This document shows, piece by piece, positions 10,455 to 20,685 of a stretch of 64,000 bases of DNA. Both the position numbers and the translations under genes were made by a program. The notes beneath the pieces were generated by a model, which was given only the letters and a program-made list of their open reading frames with translations, was not told the DNA's origin and ran no database searches. The stretch comes from Prorocentrum cordatum (Eukaryota; Sar; Dinophyceae; Prorocentrales; Prorocentraceae): positions 596,983-660,982 of the forward strand of contig CAUYUJ010000337.1 of the NCBI GenBank assembly GCA_963575745.1. The letters are read 5' to 3'. The stretch's first letter is position 1. Every line of letters starts with the position of its first letter.

Positions 10455-11563
10455 GTATCCACGGGCTCAGCGTTCAGCGCAAGCTGCCCGTATATCCTCA
10501 ATGACAAATGCACCAGAATGGTAATGATGCGACAATCCGTATTCTTCTGCAGCGGCCACACAGCCAGGTCCACTGCTGTTCGTGGCAGCCGCGCAGCTGG
10601 GCTTGTCGCGGTCCCTGGCAAGCACAGCCAGTGCCTGGGACAAGTATGCAGGTTTCCCCGCGCTTGCTGACAGCACCTGAGTGTTCGGCCTGTCCGAGCA
10701 AGCGCGAGTGGCCGTGGCGCGCGCCTGCCCCCGTCACTCGTTTGGCGACGGGGGCGCCCAAATGCCTGCGCCACGCTGCGCTGCAGAGCCGCTGCTCGAA
10801 GTAAGCATATGAATCTTCTCAGCGGCATCATCCCCTTCCGCAGGTGTCCCTGCCTGTGCGTCGAGAGGCGTCCACTTCGTGCCTTCCTCGTAGGTGGCCT
10901 GATAACCTTCGCCTGCAAATTGCGGAAGGCGAAGTCCTTGTCGGCCGAGGTAGGGTTAGTCCCAAAGGACATATTCCTGCGACGCCATGTCTCCAAGGTG
11001 TTGTTCACCAAAGACTGGATCGTGAAAGTGAACGTCTCGTCGATGATAGCGAAACTGATGCCCTTCGCATCTTGTGACATCATGTATGCGTGAACATCAT
11101 TCACAGCAGGTGTCCCTGCAATTGGCTCTGGAGCAGATGCCTCCTTGACAAGCAACGGAGCGTCTTCGCACTGAGGGTTGGCCGTGACAGTCAACGACAT
11201 CGACCCTTGATCCTCCGTGGCCGCTTCGTACTCCTCAGCCTTGAATGCCAGATGTCCAGAAGGTGTCTTCATCAGGTCGAGTACTCTGGCACCGTTTCCG
11301 GGTAGAACCTTATACATCTCCACCCCAAGGATGATCATCGTCTCGCGCCCCTGCTCAAGGATCCGGATGGTCCTCATGTTGGACATGCTCCTCAGACCCA
11401 GGATGGCATGTAGGTTCTCCCCAGAACCCTCAGCTACATATGCGGCGTACGCGTCGAGTCTCGGCACAGCAGGTTGCCCCGCAGGATCTCCCCTTTCTTT
11501 GCATGCAATCTTGCAATGCAGGGATGTATCGCAAATCGCAGCGCCATGTCCCACCCCTGACAC
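10424..11563 (-). pseudogene. Post-protease segment of the copia-type polyprotein
   Basis: The first 200 residues contain ILGLRSMSNMRTIRILEQG and KVLPGNGARVLDLMKTPSGH, the type of sequence that follows the aspartic protease active site in dinoflagellate copia elements as I recall them. After about residue 230 the frame becomes Arg-rich. The hairpin copies at 10648 and 10840 read AGKPA and AGTPA only in a different frame, so the polyprotein frame was probably lost there. Three hairpin copies sit in frame or nearly so. Confidence 0.5.
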
Positions 11564-11583
11564 GTAAAACCTCTTCGTCAGGT

Positions 11584-11817
11584 TCAGCCTTTAATGGCGT
11601 GTCCGTGGGGGCGTGATACCTGCTCAAAGGCCTGTGCCGTCTCTAATCCAATAATATTGATATGGCTGCCAATATCCAGGATAATAATCAACGCACCATT
11701 GATCATAATTCCACTGGTGGCTGCCAAGGCTAGCTCATGGCGCTCACCAAATAGTCCAGGTACTTCAGCACCGTCGTGCCATGCAAGCCTCTGCGGCGCC
11801 TCTGCTCCAACACCCAA
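11584..11817 (-). pseudogene. Retroviral-type aspartic protease remnant
   Basis: The frame carries GALIIILDIGSHINIIG, which fits the active-site flap of retropepsins with the catalytic D-T-G changed to D-I-G. Its place between Gag-side modules and integrase is right for a copia protease. The altered active site and short frame make it unlikely to be functional. Confidence 0.6.
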
Positions 11818-12122
11818 TCGTTGCGTGACAAAGGTGTAAAACCATTTATGTATCCACGAGCCTCTTCTTCCGTAGTAGGATTTCTTTCACATACCCAGGC
11901 TGTCTGATACTCGTCATACGTATATGGGTGTGATGGGGAGGTAGTGGGCAGGTTCAGGAAGGTGTCCTCACCCGCGCGCGTGCCCATCGGACCATCAGTA
12001 TTTATCATACATACCGTATGCGGCACATCGCGTTCGGCTATCCCACTACTGCCACTGCGCATGAGTACAGGGCTCTCCGTCCTGCGCTGATTACGTGGAC
12101 GAAGGTCTCGCCCATATGGCAT
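11730..12122 (-). pseudogene. Unassigned segment upstream of the protease
   Basis: A 130-codon frame with a tyrosine-rich stretch (SHPYTYDEYQTAW) and a basic C-terminus. It overlaps the protease frame in another phase. No known domain recognised; probably part of the same polyprotein. Confidence 0.35.
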
Positions 12123-13619
12123 GGATGTGTGTGCGTGAAGACTGAAACCACTGAGCGCTCCTGTCGGTAGCCCTTTCCATGCGCCTCAACCACGTATCGT
12201 TCATCGGCGCCGAAGGTGGTGGTGATCTAGCAGGTGTCCCTGCATTGTTTTCGGCCTCTGCCACCAATGGTATAGGCATGTCTACAGCAGGTGTTCCTGC
12301 AAGTGCGGTTGCCTCCGTTACTAACCCCGCGTTGGCTGTTGATGCAAGTTGCCCCGCTGGCGTCGTCATCGAGACTGCCGCGGTGCCCGTCATCATCGCC
12401 GTGGCGCGGAGGAGCTCTTCACGGAGGTCCCGGCGCTCGTTCGCCCCTCGGAGTATATCTCCATGACGATTGAGTGACTCCTGATCTCCAGCAAGGGCGC
12501 AGTGGAACTCGGCAGTAATGAGGCCAACATCCCTGCAAATAGCGCAGGGGGGGGCCCACTTGCGGAACCTTCCATGTTCCCAGCCAACTGTCTATCCACG
12601 TGAGCGTGTACCACTCGATCCCAGCATTGCGCGTGGAATATGTGGCCGCACTGGAGACGCCAGACCTTGTCGTGGTTCATGAACTGGTCCAGGCATATGG
12701 CACACTTACCGAAGTCGCCGTCACTGATGATGGGCGGCGTTGCCGATGGCCTGATACGCGTCTGACGCTCCAGGGAGGACTCACCTCGAACCGCATAGGT
12801 GATACCGTCGGTAGCTGCATTGATTGATGCAACCATGGCTGGACTGCTCGCAGGTGCCCCTGCTGTATTGCGATTAGCAGGTTGCCCCGCGCGGCTCAGC
12901 ATCCGGTTGGCCTGACGATCCTGAGTTCGGCGCTGGCGAGCAGCCTGCATTGCCAAATTGGCCTGCTGCGCCTCGTGTATGGCTCGGATCTCATGGCGCA
13001 ACTCCCCCATGGTCGGCGGCAGTACTAGGCCTGGGGCCTGTTGCTGCACATCTTGATCGATGGAGGGGGCCAGATACTCATAGTGAGGTATCTGTCCTGG
13101 CACACCTGATGCGTACCCTGAGCCACGCGTCAGCTGCGACTGGTAGAAGTCGTCGACCGTCGCCCGAGCATATGGATTCTCGGGCTGTGTTCCCACTCGG
13201 GGAGTACCACTCACCTGAGCGTGACAGTCAGGATAGAGTGGGTGATCCATTGGCGCTGCTGTTGGACGATCAGCAAACGTTGGATCGTATGTCGGATGAC
13301 TGAAGAATGCTGGCACATATCCAAACCGATTGGGGATGTCCGGTGGTGAATTTCGATCCGGAACATACTCCCGCGGCGGCGTCCAATTGGCACTAGGGAG
13401 GTCACTGCCGTCCCTCCGCGTACTCTGAGCGGCTTCATGCATCTGCCGATACATCCACTCTTGCTGACCAACTGAACTTCTCTGTGCGGCAGAAAGCAGG
13501 TTGCCCCGCATGTGGACGTGGCGATGCAAATGGGGGTGTCGCCTGTAAAGCCTAATGGAGCTGCGGATCCATCCGAATCCTTTGGAGCCTCGCCTGCAGG
13601 CTATTGTTGCTCCCGGCAC
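12091..13619 (-). pseudogene. Gag-side protein with RING-H2 finger, split by a frameshift
   Basis: The long frame (12393-13619) is Gln/Arg/Pro-rich and ends in KCAICLDQF...LQCGHIFHAQCW, six of the eight ligands of a RING-H2 finger (12680-12712). The last C-x2-C pair (CAIC at 12535-12546) is in the next frame, beyond a run of eight G on the plus strand (12547-12554). That frame then continues without a stop to 12091. One indel in the homopolymer would restore a complete C3H2C3 finger. RING-H2 fingers usually recruit E2 enzymes for ubiquitin transfer. Five hairpin copies reading AGxPA lie in these frames, three of them spaced exactly 57 bp apart. Confidence 0.65.
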
Positions 13620-14431
13620 TCTGTGGAGTACCGAATGGTGTAGTAGCTCTGTTCATTGGAGCGAATGAAGCAGGTTGGGTTGCCCTGCAGGTACTGGCAG
13701 TTGTTGTACATGAGCACGCCGCGGATCGTTGGCGCACAATGTGTCGGAGGGCGCGATGCCACTTGAAGAAGTGCCTGTCACAGTGGCGCTCTGGGCCTGT
13801 ATCCATGATCCATCAGATCCCCCTGTAGATGTCCCCGCATGATATGCGTCCACCATGAGCACAGTTGAGAACGCGACCTCCTGAACCGGAGGCGGAATCG
13901 GGACACTTCAAATTGTAGGGAGTCTTTGGGACGAACCAATCCTTCAACGATGATGCATCATTGCGGATCTCGTACATATCTTCAATCTTACCACTCGAAC
14001 ACGGCTGTTTACTGTCCCGCAAATATAAATGATTGACCCATCTGTCCCACACGATTGTACTGACAGGTATACCTGGGCAGAACCGCGATCAACTGGACGA
14101 TGTGGGTTGGAGGAATCCTGCCATTCCGGCCCGCTGTCATGACGATGTCATTCGCTGAGCGCCAAATCGGAATGTTGTTTCGAATCAGGTTCTTCATGCT
14201 AACCATGACCAGGACCTCGGAATCGACGCGCAGGCCGGACTGAATCCGATTGTCCAGGAAGGTATGGGCAGCCACGTACAAACTGTCTGCCCCGCTTCTT
14301 GCTGGTGTCGTCGGAGCGGCATGATAATCCAATACTAAGAATACTCTGTAGATTCTCCCATTGAGTTCCATAGATGAAATGCCCCAGGAGCCGACAGGTC
14401 CGAAATTCTCACATATAATGACTCGGGGCAC
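13552..14431 (-). pseudogene. Unassigned frames of the copia-type polyprotein
   Basis: Several overlapping frames. The one at 14009-14431 looks most protein-like (ISSMELNGRIYRVFLVLDYH, SEVLVMVSMKNLIRN). The others (13552-14052) are shorter. No catalytic motif recognised. A longer, irregular hairpin variant lies at 13670-13688. Confidence 0.35.
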
Positions 14432-14720
14432 TTAATGCCCGGGCTGCTGTGTCCGTTACTTGGACGGATGAAGTACTCGTCGTGCTTCTCGGAGGAGTAC
14501 TTCAACTTCTTGATCTACAGCCTATTCTTTTTCATTCCAGACTCATCCACCATGCCAGTTAGTTCCAGAACAGCATAAGCCTGGCACGCCCAGTGCTGGT
14601 TCTTGAGCTTGAAGCGTACCCTGTCCAGGTGCTTGTAGTGATAGCCCTCGCATCCATCAGCAGGCCAGATGTTGAGTATATGTGATCATTCCGCCCATCC
14701 GTCACGCTCAGCATGCGATC

Positions 14721-15756
14721 TTACTTCCCGAATGAACAGGTCCGGCGGTTGTGACGGAGGGCCGTCGTCAGCCACTCTGAAACCTTGCGCTGATCTTCGC
14801 ACTTGAACTTCGGCCTGTTCACATTTTCTGATACGAAAATGTTTTCCAGATATTCCCTTTCAGAGTCAAACGTGAGTACTGGGCGTTTCCGCAGAATGTT
14901 GCGCACTGCTTGGCGCGCGCGTGAACCTGGGCCATGATGAATAGCAGTCAGTGTCCACGATGATGCATTACACCACCATATATCGGTCAGACCCGTCGTC
15001 AATCCGCGGATGATACGCTGGGTTGGTCTTCGTGCGATTGGACGTGCGCATCTTTTCCCAGAGCTCTCGGCACTCCGCTGGCACCTCCAACGCGGGGGCA
15101 GGATGCCCCGCTGAACTCTGAGCAGGTTGCCCCGCAGAACTATGAGCAAGTTGCCCCGCGGAACGTGGGGCTGCCATTGGCGCGGCAGATGCTGCGGCGC
15201 TCGTCGCCGATATGGCAGCGCCAGCAGATCCTCTGGGCGTCCGTGGAGTTCCTGGCGGGGTACTGATATCGAAGTCCTGGCGTTTCTTCTCCCTGATGTT
15301 GTAGGATTCGGCTGTCTTATCTCTGGGCGCTGCTCCTGGCGCCTTTGGCGTGGTAGCAAGGGGCTTCTCAGTGTCGATTTTCGTGGAGGAAGCATCCCTT
15401 GTCCGCCCTTCCAGCGCGGGCGCCCAGCCTGTCCTGCGCGCCCGACCTGGTGCAGGGCCGCGACGTGGCACAGGTTCCTTTGGAGTGGGCGCACTGGCGC
15501 GCTGAAATCTAGCTGCTGCGGCGGCCACTGCTGTTCCTCTGGGTCGTTGTGGACCAGCAGGTTGCCCCGCATATCGCTGCTGCGTGCTGCCCCCAGGGTT
15601 GGGATCATCTAGGCTCTTCCTCTTCTGTTTCTTGGGCTTAAGCTGATCAAGACCAAGATGGGCTTGGGGAATCAGAAGATGGGGGAATATCGACCGTCTC
15701 TGGCTTTGGCTTAGGAGTTGCCTTTGCCGTGGCCCCTGCCGGCGCCCCAGGGCCAT
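14721..15756 (-). pseudogene. Low-complexity Ala/Pro/Gly-rich segment with charged C-terminus
   Basis: Two overlapping frames (14968-15756 and 14721-15608) share this interval. The first is Ala/Pro/Ser-rich and carries three hairpin copies exactly 24 bp apart, reading AGHPA, AGQPA and AGQLA, plus one at 15557. The second frame takes over near the end with VRNILRKRPVLTFDSERE and KFKCEDQRKVSEWL, which looks like real protein. A frameshift near 14970 probably separates them. Function unknown; the place suggests a disordered Gag region. Confidence 0.4.
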
Positions 15757-16071
15757 AACGTGCGGGGCCTCGGTCAGGATTCAGATCGACACCATCTGGC
15801 CTCCTGGGGGCCATATTCTGAATGGGGATCTTGCGCTTGCCTGAAACCAAATAAATATCGGCGTTTCGCCTTTCGACTATGCTTGCCTTTATCCAGCCAC
15901 TATGTCGAGCACGGTAAGCAATTCGCCTCCCAGGAGACACATCCATATCTCTTGTAACAACGTAATCGGGGTCGAACGGGGTATCTGTATGACACGTAGC
16001 GCGCGTATCGCCCGAGTTGCTGGATCCACGGCCTTCCGGGGCAGCGTCCGTAGGATCAACTTCTTCAGCAT
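15647..16071 (-). pseudogene. Small basic segment, possible chromatin- or nucleic-acid-binding fold
   Basis: The frame at 15647-15946 reads YRARHSGWIKASIVERR followed by DIYLVSGKRKIPI, a pattern like small beta-barrel (Tudor/SH3-type) segments. The upstream continuation is in the same phase to about 16060. It ends in a Pro/Lys-rich tail. Domain assignment is a guess from hydrophobic spacing. Confidence 0.3.
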
Positions 16072-16364
16072 TTCATCATCTTCGTCTTCACCAGCTTATT
16101 GTTGGCCTTCCTCTCCTGATTTATGATCAGCAGGTTTCCCCGCGTGCCACTCGCGATTGAACTGCGCTAAATAGTGAGCAGGTGTCAAGTTCTGCCACGC
16201 GAGGTTTGAATGATCTATTCATTCAGCGGTGGCGGGGTCGTAATCGTTCTCCGTGAGCTGCTCAAGATATGGCGTAGCACTGGGATCAGCACAGCGACCC
16301 CGACCAACTCCATGAGACCAAACCCACGGCTTTCTTTTGACATTCGGGCTTCTTGATGGGCGTC

Positions 16365-16658
16365 TCACGGGGCAGCCGAGCCTGTGATCAGAATGGCAGG
16401 GGAATGTGCAACAAACGCCTCTGTAGAGCTTTCGACTCTCGATGATGGCCCTTTAGATGTCGCGATTGACAATCTGTTCTTGTGATTTGGTAGGTCCCGC
16501 CTTTGAACGCGTGATATTGCCTGCGTCATCTTGTTTGACCTGGCGAAGAGAGTACCAGTGCCAGATTTGATGCTCAGTCCAGCCCTGTTCCAACCAGCAT
16601 TCCATCTGGTTTGCGGAATGTACTGTCGAGACAATCCAGTTTCAGTGTAGCCTGTCAA
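16365..16658 (-). pseudogene. Unassigned Gag-side segment
   Basis: A 97-codon frame, basic and Ser/Arg-rich (TRWNAGWNRAGLSIKSG, RRDLPNHKNR). No motif known to me. It lies between the CCHC knuckle and the Ala/Pro-rich segment. Confidence 0.3.
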
Positions 16659-16730
16659 ACGCTGCGCGTCACCTCCAGGATATTCCCCTCTTGATGTTGG
16701 TCATATCGAGGCGGTTTCCCCCGCGGACGA

Positions 16731-17301
16731 TTACTGAAATTCTTCATTATGAGCAAGCTCAAATTGAATGCGCTCAGATAGATCACCAGCGTCGCGCGGG
16801 TTTCCCCGCAGAGGATCAGCATCGACTAATTCCATGTTTGCCGGATTTCCAATCACCCGGGGATACAGCATCGCATGTCTGTCCTCATCTGTTGCAGAAA
16901 TGGTAGAATATGAATCCGCGGGCGCCTCCGCCATACCAACGACGCCTTCGACGGGCAGCCATGTGGACGTCCTCGACAAACTCAATATCTGCAGGCTACC
17001 CCGCGATGGGTACACCCAGCCATTCCGCCAAGTCGATGTCGTTGTGGCCAGTGAACACCTCCTCGAAAAGCTCGTCGGCGAAACTCTCGAGGGCCATGCT
17101 GGCACTTAGGTACCTGGCAGCCATGAAGTGAACAATTGTGGCTGAGCCGTCGGCAAGGTCGGCTGCAAGCGACCCCCAATCAACATACTGCATGTCGGAG
17201 CCCGTTTGAGCCAAGTGCATTGACGGACCCCTGCCTCTTCCATCACCTTGGGGGCACTCGCGTCGGAAATGTTGCGTGCTGTGGCATATGTCGCACTCCA
17301 T
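16731..17301 (-). pseudogene. CCHC zinc knuckle and acidic continuation of Gag
   Basis: The frame at 16996-17301 starts MECDICHSTQHFRREC, a C-x2-C-x4-H-x4-C zinc knuckle of retroviral nucleocapsid type, which binds element RNA. The following 60 residues are acidic. It stops at a TAG inside a hairpin copy (16991-17004), where most other copies have CAA. The downstream frame 16731-17105 continues in another phase with an acidic segment (SYSTISATDEDRHAML) and two more hairpin-like sites (16796, 16711). Confidence 0.65.
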
Positions 17302-17305
17302 AGTT

Positions 17306-18083
17306 TTACCGTTGGCATGTTTGGGGGTTTCCTCGTCGTCCTCTACCTTTGCCTGATGTGTGTTTGCGGTTGCTGTCAGTACCTAAAAACATTTCTTCGC
17401 ACTGAGGTCCAGTAAGAGACGCTAGGAATGCTAGTGCGCCTCTACCATGTAATCGCCGACGCTTACCTTTGCCTCTACTTCGATCCTTGCCTTTTCCTTT
17501 GAGTGACAGTCGCGCAGTGCGTCTTACCTTTCGGACTGGTTTCTTTATGACCTCCACCAACGACGCTTGTGTTTCTGGTAGCTTGAAAATAACCATTGAG
17601 CTTGTTGTTCTTCAGTAAGGTATGTAGACACATCTCAGAGCAATCCAAAGCGGCAACTTCGCCATCGAAAGACGCATCCGCATCGGTGCCAGAGTCGAGG
17701 TCGGACTCGGTGGGTTGCCCCGCTGAGACCTTTCGGGCCATGGCTTGCATAATGGAAACCGCGTCGGGCGGTCCCCGAGGTCTGGCCCAGGAGTCTTGCG
17801 ACCCCGGGGCCGTCCCACCATTCTGAGCCAACAATGTAGTGGTCTCAGTTGGCTGTGGATCATCGTTCCAGACGTGGTTAGCAGGTTGCCCTGCGTCGGC
17901 CTCTACGTGGGAGGTCTCGGTTCGGTGACCGCGGCTAAAGATACCGCCAATATTGCCAGGGGTCCTCTCAGCTATGTAAGCACATGACCTCATGCGTTCA
18001 AGTATAGCGTCAAATTGTTGTTGGCCCCTCGGCATATGGTGGTTCAGAGGCTGCAGAAATTGCTGTACACGCGATGTCCCCAC
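17306..18083 (-). pseudogene. Gag N-terminal region of the copia-type element
   Basis: The frame at 17475-18083 holds a Gln-rich start, then Ser/Asp-rich sequence with two in-frame hairpin copies (AGQPA at 17881, AGQPT at 17710), then SEMCLHTLLKNNKLNGYF. A second frame (17306-17596) supplies a Lys/Gly/Arg-rich basic stretch (LSLKGKGKDRSRGKGKRRR) that leads into the CCHC knuckle. Together they look like capsid plus nucleic-acid-binding tail. No catalytic function expected. Confidence 0.5.
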
Positions 18084-18965
18084 TCCAAGAGCTCTGAATA
18101 GAATTACTGTTAGAATTGGGACGTTGGGGGTATTGAAACCGGCTGTTTCAGCTTCGCAACGGGCTATCTCGAATCGTGCTAACGTCTGGTCGATAAGTTC
18201 ACCCGCATGGGCTAGAAGTCAATAAGAGTCGTACCAGGGTTGGGTTGGCGTTCTTCTTCTAGGTACTCGAACTTCGCGCTTCAGAGGAACATGATGTAGG
18301 TGGCGCCGTCGGTGTGGCGACCGCCTATATTGACGCCAAAATTAATAACTTCCAGGCTATAGTCCGCGCGAGACCCCCCGAACCTGGCTGCAATGCCGCG
18401 GCTTGCTGGGAGGGCGTCGTATTGCCGATGGTCACATTGATCCAGGCATGTACTTCGCGGGCGAGATCGCGAAAATGTACCTGGCCGGCGGCGCCCCAAT
18501 GGGGGCCAGTCGTTCATGCGTCGCCCCCGCCCCGCACATGTCCTACCGCACGCCCAATAGCGACCCACATGAGCCCAAAGATAGTAACTCCAATCCAATG
18601 GCCTCGCAGGTCGTAGTCGGATGTAGTCGGTCGGGACATATGTTGTTTAGTCGTAAGTATGCGTGGGGTCGGAGGCGGCAGTACGTCGTATCGCACGTGT
18701 CCATGCATTATGTCTTCGAAGAAACTTCCAATCGGAGTAGGTGGGTGGACTTCAGGAGTGCAGTAGCGCAGGGATGTAGGATGTGAGTGAGTGAGAGGCC
18801 TCCGCTTGGACAGAGGTATCGCTGCAAGCTTCCTTGCGGCACTGCGTAATTATATACATTCCTCCGCGCAAACCCACTGCGCCCTGATGTTCCACCACGT
18901 CTGTAGTCCACCAGATAGTGCCGTGGATGGTGAGGAGTAGAACTAGAGCTGACCACCATTGGCCA
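18084..18965. other. Leader region of the copia-type element, no gene seen
   Basis: This lies between the candidate primer site and the first Gag frame. Short frames on both strands carry no recognisable motif. A 5' untranslated leader of this size is plausible for an LTR element. Confidence 0.4.
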
Positions 18966-18977
18966 GCTCCGCTACCA
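18966..18977 (-). promoter_or_regulatory. Candidate primer-binding site for reverse transcription
   Basis: On the minus strand TGGTAGCGGAGC directly follows the end of the candidate 5' LTR. It matches TGGTATCAGAGC, the common initiator-tRNA-Met primer site of copia elements, at 10 of 12 positions and has the expected terminal TGG. The dinoflagellate initiator tRNA would need to be checked. Confidence 0.5.
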
Positions 18978-19247
18978 AGTTCGAAGGGGGCTGGGGGCTG
19001 GAAGACCCAGCCAACAGTTTCGCCTCAGGCGAAGCCAAGCTGCCGCTCTGTTGCGCCGCAGTAGCGATAGTCCCAGTGAGGGAGGAGATGCCATCCCAAG
19101 CAATTGGAAGATTCTTTTGGTCTCGATTGCGATTGCGCGCTTCGCAGCGAGGCGCAATCATACTTGGGCGGCCGGCCGCTTGAGCCGACGCGGCCGCGGG
19201 CGCGCGCTCGCCTCCACCCCTTGCGCCCCTCAGCTCGCCGTAGAGTC
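18978..19247 (-). repeat. Candidate 5' LTR of the copia-type element
   Basis: Direct copy of 3772-4035, 15.2 kb away, in the same orientation. Substitutions and small indels are spread along the length. On the minus strand it ends in AACT, immediately before the primer-site-like sequence. The other copy ends in the same bases and then diverges, as expected for an LTR edge. Confidence 0.6.
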
Positions 19248-20310
19248 CGCGAGGCTCCCGAGGGCCCCCCCGGAAGCCCAATGTGCCCCCGAGGGGCGCC
19301 GAGGAAGCCCCCCGCGGGCCCCCGAGACACTTCGGCATTTCCCAGATAGCTCCCCGGGAACACGATTCCCTGGGTCCCCGCCCACCGCCCCAACCACGTT
19401 TCCAACCCTCGGTAAGCCCCCAGAGGCCCCCCTTTAGAGAGCCGAACAAATCATGCTCCCGGAAAGCTTCCTGGGGAACCTGATTCTCTATCTCAGAATA
19501 GGACCGGGGGGGGGGGGGGCGGGTGCGCTGCCCGCTTCCCCCATCGGTGCCCGCCAGAGGGTGCGGGGGGGGGCCCAGAGCTCCCGAGGCGACCCGAACC
19601 CGCCCAGAAGCAGGCCGCGACAGGCTACGGGGGTCCCGGGAGGACCCAAGACGGCCCCACGAGACCCCGAAGACGCCCAAGATGCCCTCAAGCCAGCCGA
19701 CGAGGACTCCTACGCGCTCCAGGACGGACTCCAGAGAGGGCCCATAGGGGGACCGCCGACCGATATTTCGAAGTCTCTGTCCCCAGAGGCCGCCCGTAGG
19801 CCCCCGGAGGCCACCGAGAGGCCCCCACGAAGCTCCGCGAGGCGCCGCAAGAGGCCCCGAGGAGCTCCCAGGGAACGCCCGAGAGGCCCCCCAACACCCC
19901 CAAAAAAATCGTGCCCCCAGAAAACCCTCTGGGGACATGGTTCATCATGGGCCCGAAAGTTCCCGGAGGCCCCCAAGGGGCCCCCAAGGAACGCCCAAGA
20001 GACCCCCCAACACCCCAACAAACCATGTCCCCAGACAGCTTTCCGGGAACATTACCCATCATGGGCCCGCGAATCTCCGGAGGCTTCGAAGTGCCATCAT
20101 GCTACAGGGGAGCTGTCTGGGAAGTTGATTGGGAGCATGACTGATCGCCTTCTCGCGGCCCTCCGCAGATCGCTTCGCAGAAAGTTGCCCCAAGTGCCCT
20201 CTTGAACCGACGGCGGCGACGACGAAACTACGAAGACGACGACGACGACGGCACATCCCAACAGGCGCCCCAAGACGGCCAAATTCCATGCCCCCAGAAG
20301 GCTCTGGGAG
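19248..20310. repeat. GC-rich degenerate array with recurrent hairpins
   Basis: Runs of CCCCCGGAGGCCCC-type sequence alternate with short palindromes near 19340, 19453, 19908, 20023 and 20289. Their arms are of the type CATGyCCCCAGA...TCyGGGrACATG, like those in the array at 1.7-3.4 kb. Open frames on both strands result from composition. A (GAC)n tract lies near 20236-20250. Confidence 0.7.
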
Positions 20311-20450
20311 ACCGATTCACGCGGCCTCCGCCCCCCTGCGCAACCATTTTCCGATGGCCTTCCGGAATGCAGATTGGCGCGCGTGGACTGCGGTCCACTA
20401 CTTCAGTGGAGCAGTGAACTCGTCTAGGCCAGGGGCCTGCTAGAACCTGA

Positions 20451-20508
20451 GCGCGCGCGAAGCGCGCGCGATGCTTCTAATATATATATATATATATGTA
20501 TGTATAGC
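20451..20508. repeat. GC hairpin followed by (TA)n tract
   Basis: 20451-20470 is GCGCGCGC-GAA-GCGCGCGC plus one base, a perfect 8-bp stem with a three-base loop. It is followed at about 20479-20508 by alternating TA that ends TGTATGTATA. The tract abuts the 3' end of the older YR element, so it is flanking DNA. Function unknown. Confidence 0.6.
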
Positions 20509-20509
20509 A

Positions 20510-20582
20510 CGACCAGACAGACGATGGATGCCAGTCAAATTTTTGAGAACTCCGACCGCAGGCGACATCTGCCATCCATCCT
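20510..20582 (-). repeat. B2 terminal repeat of the older YR element (intact copy)
   Basis: This 73-bp stretch equals 20773-20790 joined to 36386-36440 with about three mismatches. It forms the 3' end of the older element and records the empty target site of the giant element: CGATGG at 20522-20527 is followed directly by ATGCCAGTC. Confidence 0.75.
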
Positions 20583-20685
20583 GGACCGCACGATGGCAAC
20601 TGCGAAGAACCCCAGGGGGCACAGCGGAAAAGGAATCAAACGACAGACAAGGGGGATGGGGGGGGAAAGCTCGAACCGCGTGCAG

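Larger units (their letters stand above)
9311..17894. repeat. Dispersed 14-nt hairpin family, about 20 copies
   Basis: Copies start at 9311, 10027, 10648, 10840, 11106, 11469, 12230, 12287, 12344, 12850, 12877, 13496, 15098, 15122, 15146, 15557, 16130, 16796, 16991, 17710 and 17881; looser variants lie at 13670 and 16711. The plus-strand consensus is GCAGG-TTGC-CCCGC. On the coding (minus) strand this is GCGGG-GCAA-CCTGC: five stem pairs with one G-U and a GNRA loop. Variants keep the pairing: GCAGG/CCTGC at 10027, 11106, 12230 and 17881, and GCGGG/CCCGC at 16796. Most copies read Ala-Gly-(Gln/Thr/Lys)-Pro-Ala in the local polyprotein frame. I found no matching cluster elsewhere in the window. 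Confidence 0.85.
3772..19247 (-). mobile_element. Decayed Ty1/copia-type LTR retrotransposon with extra RING and methyltransferase-like modules
   Basis: Read on the minus strand, the order is 5' direct repeat (18978-19247), primer-site-like sequence, Gag with a CCHC knuckle, several unassigned segments, RING-H2, aspartic protease, methyltransferase-like module, integrase zinc finger and core, integrase C-terminus, RT, RNase H, 3' direct repeat (3772-4035). Gag-PR-INT-RT-RH is the copia order. Every coding segment is broken by frameshifts or stops and several catalytic residues are altered. The direct repeats are clearly diverged (my estimate is about 15%), which fits an old, dead copy. Outer boundaries are inferred from the direct repeats; I found no convincing target-site duplication. 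Confidence 0.65.

Noticed and set aside
18943-19938. Minus-strand frame of 331 codons
   Set aside because: Crosses from the LTR-like repeat into the GC-rich array; it is not a continuous gene.
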